NCBI GenBank assembly: GCA_037176905.1
Contig: JBBBWG010004114.1
Span: 1-30,151, forward strand
Origin: Azolla pinnata
Lineage: Eukaryota > Streptophyta > Polypodiopsida > Salviniales > Salviniaceae
DNA: 30,151 nt
Direction: 5' to 3'
Part shown: positions 21,701-30,151 of the stretch, piece by piece
Numbering within the stretch: the stretch's first letter is position 1
How the letters are laid out: every line of letters starts with the position of its first letter
Position numbers and translations under genes: made by a program
Notes under the pieces: generated by a model
Told to the model about the DNA's origin: nothing
What the model saw: the letters and a program-made list of their open reading frames with translations, nothing else
Databases searched by the model: none

Positions 21701-22301
21701 CACCACCAGCCAGGTCCGATCGCACCAACAGTATCTCATCATCCATTGGCACGAACTGATCAGCTCCCTTTTGTGTCTGTGGATTTGATTTAGGGTTTGA
21801 TGCAGCGCCAAGGCCTTGCATAACCACCAAGAGCTGGCCATCTTCCCAGCAAAGCTCTTCAAAATCACGGTCTGGGCTGTTTAAAGTAGGAGGGAGATAA
21901 AATGAAAAAGAAAAGATGAAGCAGGACCACATCCTATTGGTTTTTTCTTTTTCTTATTCTGACAACTTAGCATTCGAGTAAGACCTCTCGACCTTTTAAC
22001 TACATAAGATGTATGTGGAACTTTGGCGTGAATTTGGCAATCCTGAGTTAGATTTGATGATGACTGGTGGTATGCATAGTGGTGGCATAGATGGTATGAT
22101 GGGAATGTATTTTATTGTGGCACAGTGGATTAAGGTTTCATGCGAACTGACTTACACAGAGCCCAGATCACATCTTCTAGTGGGTTGTCCATTATGCCAT
22201 CTCCCTTTGCTTGGAGATATAGACTCGACAGCTCCCAATATTCCATCTAACGAATCTCGCCCATTGCCTCCACCCCATTCTGGCACTATTTGTAGGTTCA
22301 T
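18432..22301 (-). CDS. Phytochrome-interacting-factor-like bHLH transcription factor (PIF7/PIF8/UNE10-type architecture), six coding exons
   Basis: Coding exons on the minus strand, in order: 22301-22156, 21876-20634, 20384-20271, 20065-20000, 19127-19062 and 18917-18432. All introns are GT..AG and phases close to give 706 aa. Residues 56-63 read ELCWEDGQ, the active-phytochrome-B binding (APB) motif with its key E, L, G and Q. A second conserved patch EDELLAWLQYPFDEP (145-159) follows a His/Asp run (112-122). The bHLH (about 488-544) is split by introns as in PIF genes: KKRRIAESHNRSER, then RRRDRISEKMKALQSLVPNSHK, then a second helix starting SNKASMLEAAITYIKALKAQ. H-x3-E-x3-R in the basic region predicts G-box binding. 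The C-terminal exon has a Met/Pro-rich PIF-like stretch and a Thr run. PIFs act in the nucleus and are degraded after binding light-activated phytochrome. Exon 1, with MNLQIVPEW like the VPxW start of UNE10-type PIFs, was placed by its GTAAGT donor and phase. Any non-coding 5' exons were not identified. Confidence 0.9.
18708..18745 (-). repeat. (AGT)n coding microsatellite encoding poly-Thr
   Basis: Twelve or so AGT units on the plus strand read as ACT codons in the last exon of the PIF-like gene, giving a run of Thr near residues 603-615. Confidence 0.9.
19191..19907. repeat. Diverged tandem duplication (about 375-bp unit) in PIF intron 4, with Helitron-like head
   Basis: Copy A (19191-19570) and copy B (19571-19907) are collinear: CACACATACATA, ATACTATTATAAAAG, AAGCAATTAAATTA, ATCATGTAAAGTAGAATAAT, AATAAACAAGATAAAAAGC, TGTGTCTTCTATATTTGTTT and AAACAAAGGCGTATTAAGAG appear in both. 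The motif TCTATACTATTATAAAAG (19228; TTTATAC at 19613) resembles the 5' end of plant Helitrons. No CTRR-type end with hairpin was confirmed, and no Rep/helicase is present. Confidence 0.75.
21656..21702 (-). repeat. (GATCAT)n / (ATG)n coding repeat encoding a His/Asp run
   Basis: Lies in the largest exon of the PIF-like gene and encodes alternating His-Asp, between the APB motif and the EDELLAWLQYP patch. Confidence 0.88.
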
Positions 22302-23910
22302 AGTGCCACTTTGAGCTTCTCTATTAGTTACATGCCCAGTTCCAAGACTTTTTACAAGGAAAAAGAGAAGAAGTTAGCAGACATGTTCCCGATGCTCAGG
22401 TTTTTTTCTGTTTTTTCTGTCTCTCTTACAGATAGATTACCAATGTGTGCAAATTTATGACTTTCAAGCCAGAATTAAGATCCATAAAAGCACGGCTTAC
22501 TTATAGAGCTATGGATAGCTTCTGAGTTTTTTATACCATCAGAAAATGGCCTTTTGCATCAGCTCTTCGCTTCTTTTCCTTCTTTGAATGCCTTTTCATG
22601 GCCCCAAAGATGCCTACACCAAGAGAATGATCAGATCAGATCTATATATACACAGGTCGACTTTTTCTTCGCAAAATTAAATCCACTGATTTTAAAGACA
22701 ACATATTTTTCAATGGAGATCCTGCAACTTTGATGAATGAGTCTTTTTTTTCAAAGTTTTTACTAAGGCATAATTCTGCCTTTCGAAAACAAGCATCATC
22801 TACATATGTGAATTGAGGCCCTTTCGGTGAAGACGAGATTGCATGTCCGATCATAAGATCTCATGCTGAGAATTTCTTGAAAGACCAAAACCGAATGAGG
22901 AAAATCATGCCTTGACTTGTGAAAAAGCATCGGTGACAAGTGTAAGAGATCCACACCACCATCGCTGTCTTCATCAAAATCATGATCAAGTTCATAGGTG
23001 AAGAAATCCATACATGTCATTTGGATGCAGAGAACATGTTTACCTACCTACCTAACCTTCCAGTGGAAGAAAACAAAAGATGCAGACAAAGCCACGATGC
23101 TGTTTGTTCATTGTGTCTCGTTTAAATGAGGACGATGAGAGAGACACGGATGGAGTTGATGCTGTTTGATCATCTCTAGTCTTGTCTTTATGAAAGAAGG
23201 GCATAGACATGGAGGTGAGAAAGACCATACCGCAGTAGAAATCTTGTAGAGAATCCCCGGTCACCATGGTGGAACTTGGGAGAAGATAGCATCATTGGCA
23301 TCATGCTCACCAAGGTGGAGGGCATTTGGAGAAGGAAACATCATCTGCATCATCATCATCAACAACAACATCATCATTACCATCAGAATGAGCATAATAA
23401 CCATGGTGGGCATCAGAAGAAGAACAACAACAACAAGAAGCAGAGACGTGTGTGCTCATTTGCGCTAGAAATTCTAAACACAGGTACCCAATATGATGCA
23501 TCGATCTGTCTGCGGAGATGAAGATGTCAGGAAAGAAAAAAGAAAGGAGCAAAAACCCACAACTCAGCTCGACATTCGGCGAGCATGTAGAAAATGGGAG
23601 CTCTGCGACGAGGGTAAAAAGCACATCGAGGGATCGATCTGCGGGGAAACTGTTTCGCTTCCATAGCTCCTCTGTTCCCTGCCTTTCCTCGCCCTGCTTT
23701 TTCCTGCGTGAAATCTAGACCACATTTCGACAGAGCGAAGCAACCCAACAGCCCAAAATCTGCAGACTTTTGTCCTCATGAAATCTACACCACGACCATC
23801 ATCTCATGTGATCTATGCATGGATGGACCTATGGCAAATGAAAGAGAATCTGGGCCGATGGCATCTGCCGCGTGCGATGAATGATCTGGAATCTCCCTCT
23901 TCTGCTCCTC

Positions 23911-23970
23911 GGCATCGATTCCAGGCTCCCCCGGCATCGATTCCAGGCTCCCCCGGCATCGGTTTCTGGG
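23911..23970. repeat. 22-bp tandem repeat, three units
   Basis: The unit GGCATCGATTCCAGGCTCCC plus CC occurs at 23911 and 23933, with a diverged third unit from 23955. Confidence 0.9.
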
Positions 23971-25412
23971 TCTGCTGCACGATTCTGACTTGCCACGCTT
24001 CTTACAGTTTCTTCGGCCTTATCTGTAGCTAGCGCCTCACATCCTAACCTGGAACCACTGCCTCGCAACTAGGCCCCACGAGCCGGGAAGAATTAGATCC
24101 CGACCTCCTGCGAAAGATTGCAATTGTTAAATCGTAGTCGATGCTGAACTGCTCCGCCGAGGTAAACCTCGAACCGCCTTTCCTTGTCCACTAGACACAA
24201 GAACCGTGGATTTGTGATAACTTTTCTATATACGCAATGAGTGAGAGTATCGGAACAGTGTTGCTGGTAGGATAGCAAGCCGTGGATAATGAATTATTAG
24301 AAGATGAGGACCGTGGATAATGAATTATCAGTAATAAATCAAGAAACCATCATATGTATGGCCTCTTTACAGCGATGCGAAAGAGAGAGAGAGAGAGAGA
24401 GACTTGATTCTAAGAATTGATTCGATTCGATCCATAAAAAAACCCTTTCTCGAGAACATTTGGTCGAATTGATCCGCACGCTATCGACCATTGCACACCA
24501 TATCCCAACACATTTTCGACGTTCAAAAGGGCTTTTTATAGTACACGTCTGGTCCAACAAGCCTGGTAGGTAGTCGATAGATTCCGAGAAGAATTTCTCT
24601 TGCGGTGTTCATATTGGAACTTTGGTGCATGCATCTACAAAATATGATCGAGAATCAAAAATGAAGTAAGGGTTAATGATCAGAGTTTATATGCTAATTA
24701 ATCACGCCTTTGGGTTTAAAGCATGCGATTATTCTGTACTCGTATTGCTTTTATGAGCATTCATGTTTGTAGTTAATTTTTTTATATTCGCACTTCTAGC
24801 TTCTTTATCTGGCGTTCTTTCCTCACAATTCCGTGCAATTGATGAAGTCTTGAAGTGAGATGGGGTCTTGGGTTCAAGTCCCCCAAAAATTGTACAATTT
24901 GAAGAGACAAGGTTTACCAATGAGTCCATTTGTGTGGAAAGCAATCAATCAGAGTCAGGTCAAACCAAGTTGGATCGAATAATATTGTTGTCAATATTGC
25001 TACATTGGAGAATCAGCTTGAAGTCCATCCGTGCACGAAGCTACTAGATTTTCTTAAAAGAGCAATTCGTCATACGATCAAAGATTGGTAGCGATGCTAA
25101 ACGTAGTCACCCTCAACTAAATAATATTGGATTTTTAATTTGACAATCACATTGAGTGTCTTCCACTCTTGTTGAGTTAGCATCTGAAGTTGGTTTGCTT
25201 TTGCGTTTAGCAACCTTGATCCAACACGGATTCTCGATACACATCTTGCATCATGTCTTTCTACAGGGCAAAGTTTTAAATCGAAATCGGGACTATTCTA
25301 ATGGAAAGTTTAAAGGCTCTCAACACAACTCAAAGATTAATACCCGCCTTGGTTGATGCAGAGATGGGCGAGGGTGGGACCACTGCCACTGACAATCCAA
25401 CAATCAAGATGA

Positions 25413-25461
25413 ACCGACGGATGTACCAACCGACGGATGTACCAAACCGATGGATGAACCA
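25413..25461. repeat. 16-bp tandem repeat, three units
   Basis: The unit ACCGACGGATGTACCA occurs at 25413 and 25429, with the variant ACCGATGGATGAACCA at 25446. Confidence 0.9.
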
Positions 25462-25668
25462 ACCCAAAACATATTGATCGACCATCAGACGAGCGATATC
25501 ATCATCCGAACAACCAGGATGTGTTTGTTTGTCGAATCGATCGCTTCATCACCAGATCTAACCAAGGCATCAGGACCGATTTCCTGATTGACTCGACCAT
25601 ATTCACGATTAAACAACAAGCAATTGTAGGAGGGAGCTGCAACAACCTCTCACTCATGCTTTCATAAG

Positions 25669-25823
25669 CAGAATGCTGGGAACAAGCCGAGAGAGTTCCA
25701 CTGATCATCTGGGGACATTCGTCGATAAGGATCCGCAGACAACAGCAGAATGCTGGGAACAAGCCGAGAGAGTTCTACTGATCATCTGGGGACATTCGTC
25801 GACAAGGATCCGCAAGACATCAG
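25669..25823. repeat. 77/78-bp tandem duplication
   Basis: Two adjacent copies start CAGAATGCTGGGAACAAGCC at 25669 and 25746 and run through TGATCATCTGGGGACATTCG and AAGGATCCGCA. They differ at a few bases (TTCCACTG/TTCTACTG, GATAAGG/GACAAGG). The start of a third unit, CAGAATG, follows at 25824. Confidence 0.92.
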
Positions 25824-26248
25824 CAGAATGATACAGGTACGGGGAACTCGGGGAAAATCCGAGGGCATCGACACAGACATTTGATCATGGACACAAGTCA
25901 CACAAAGAAGAGGGCAGGCAGATTGGAGGAGAAGACCAGTCAAGCAAGAAGGCAAAGCTTGGCAGAGGAGAAGATCAGTCAAGCAAGGAGAAGACAAAGC
26001 AAAGCAGAACAGCAGCAGCAGAATGCTTGATTCAAGCACGAGTATCTTGTGTCTGTCTCTGTACAAAAGATTTCCACATGGGGGCAGTGATTAGTCATTG
26101 CAGAGAGAACCTGTGAGCACCTCCTGTGGGTGGGAGAAGGAGAAGCCAAGTAGAAGAAGCCAAGGAGAAGAAGCCAAGGAGAAAGAAGCCAAGGAGAAGC
26201 TGATCAGAGAGGGGAGTGAGAGATTGATTGAGAGAGAGAGAGAGAGCT
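25824..26248 (+). promoter_or_regulatory. Putative 5' leader and promoter of the PAT gene, purine-rich repeats
   Basis: Four GAAGCCAAG units at 26142, 26156, 26170 and 26185, spaced 14-15 bases and separated by GAGAA-type linkers, are followed by a (GA)n run (about 26230-26247) that stops just before the ATG at 26249. Such GA-rich leaders are common in plant genes. The transcription start is not visible. More purine-rich AGGAGAAGA and AAGACAAAGCA motifs lie at 25925-26010. Confidence 0.4.
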
Positions 26249-30137
<3,889 letters not shown>

Positions 30138-30151
30138 TAAAACACCATAGC

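Larger units (their letters stand above)
22302..25668. other. Intergenic, PIF upstream region, no supported gene
   Basis: The left part (to about 23280) is upstream of the PIF-like start and probably carries its 5' UTR and promoter; extra non-coding exons are possible. A CAT/CAA-rich tract lies at about 23338-23400. Short tandem repeats are three 22-bp units (23911-23970), a 31-bp pair around CCGTGGATAATGAATTAT (about 24281 and 24311), a (GA)n run (about 24385-24402) and three 16-bp units (25413-25461). No open frame has a recognisable domain. Confidence 0.5.

Noticed and set aside
23052..23267. Minus-strand ATG frame (MVTGDSLQDFYCG with a GTATGG donor) as the first exon of the PIF-like gene
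   Set aside because: The exon at 22156-22301 joins in the right phase to the APB exon and has a PIF-like VPEW start; the upstream frame has no family signal.
24150..24215. Minus-strand tRNA-like motifs (TCTAGTGGACAAGG and GGTTCGAGG)
   Set aside because: The A-to-B spacing is too short for a tRNA and no cloverleaf closes.
24862..24900. GGGTTCAAGTCCCCC resembling a tRNA B box
   Set aside because: No A box, no acceptor stem and no anticodon arm at proper spacing; at best a degenerate SINE trace.

Overview
The window is nuclear DNA from a land plant. It has spliced genes with GT..AG introns, an interrupted fragment of plastid DNA, many microsatellites and degenerate repeats. Base use is uneven: exons of the RING and neprosin genes are GC-rich, while introns, the plastid-like insert and repeat regions are AT-rich. 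The plastid fragments (psaB, ndhB) carry residues that from memory resemble seedless plants rather than flowering plants. The aminotransferase reads GAFYLFPDF where I recall a flowering-plant form of GAFYLFIDF. I lean towards a lycophyte or fern, but this is inference.

Layout. 1-1208: no supported gene; an 18-base C run. 1209-1817 (minus): intronless RING-H2 (ATL-like) E3 ligase with an unusually long loop in its RING. 1818-7450: promoter-side microsatellites, a large inverted-repeat pair (3390-4043), short tandem repeats, no firm gene. 7495-9061: mosaic nuclear insert of plastid DNA with a psaB piece, two ndhB exon 2 pieces in opposite orientation and the 3' end of the ndhB group II intron. 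9062-11690: AT-rich, no gene, then a pyrimidine-rich promoter region. 11691-15323 (plus): complete seven-exon neprosin-family gene, 438 aa. 15324-18431: intergenic, with an almost perfect 335-bp tandem duplication and three G-boxes. 18432-22301 (minus): six-coding-exon phytochrome-interacting-factor-like bHLH gene, 706 aa. 22302-26248: intergenic and PAT leader, with several short tandem repeats. 26249-30116 (plus, running off the right edge): plastid prephenate/aspartate aminotransferase (PAT), eight exons seen.

The four genes have no evident shared pathway: protein ubiquitination, secreted glutamic-peptidase-like function, light/phytochrome signalling, and arogenate (Phe/Tyr) synthesis. I assembled the exons by hand from splice sites, reading-phase continuity and family motifs; all coding phases close without gaps. 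I found no convincing tRNA, rRNA, CRISPR or bacterial-type operon. The most interesting structures are the tandemly grown first intron of PAT, which carries copies of its own 5' splice junction, the rearranged plastid insert with a recognisable group II intron domain V, and the fresh 335-bp duplication.
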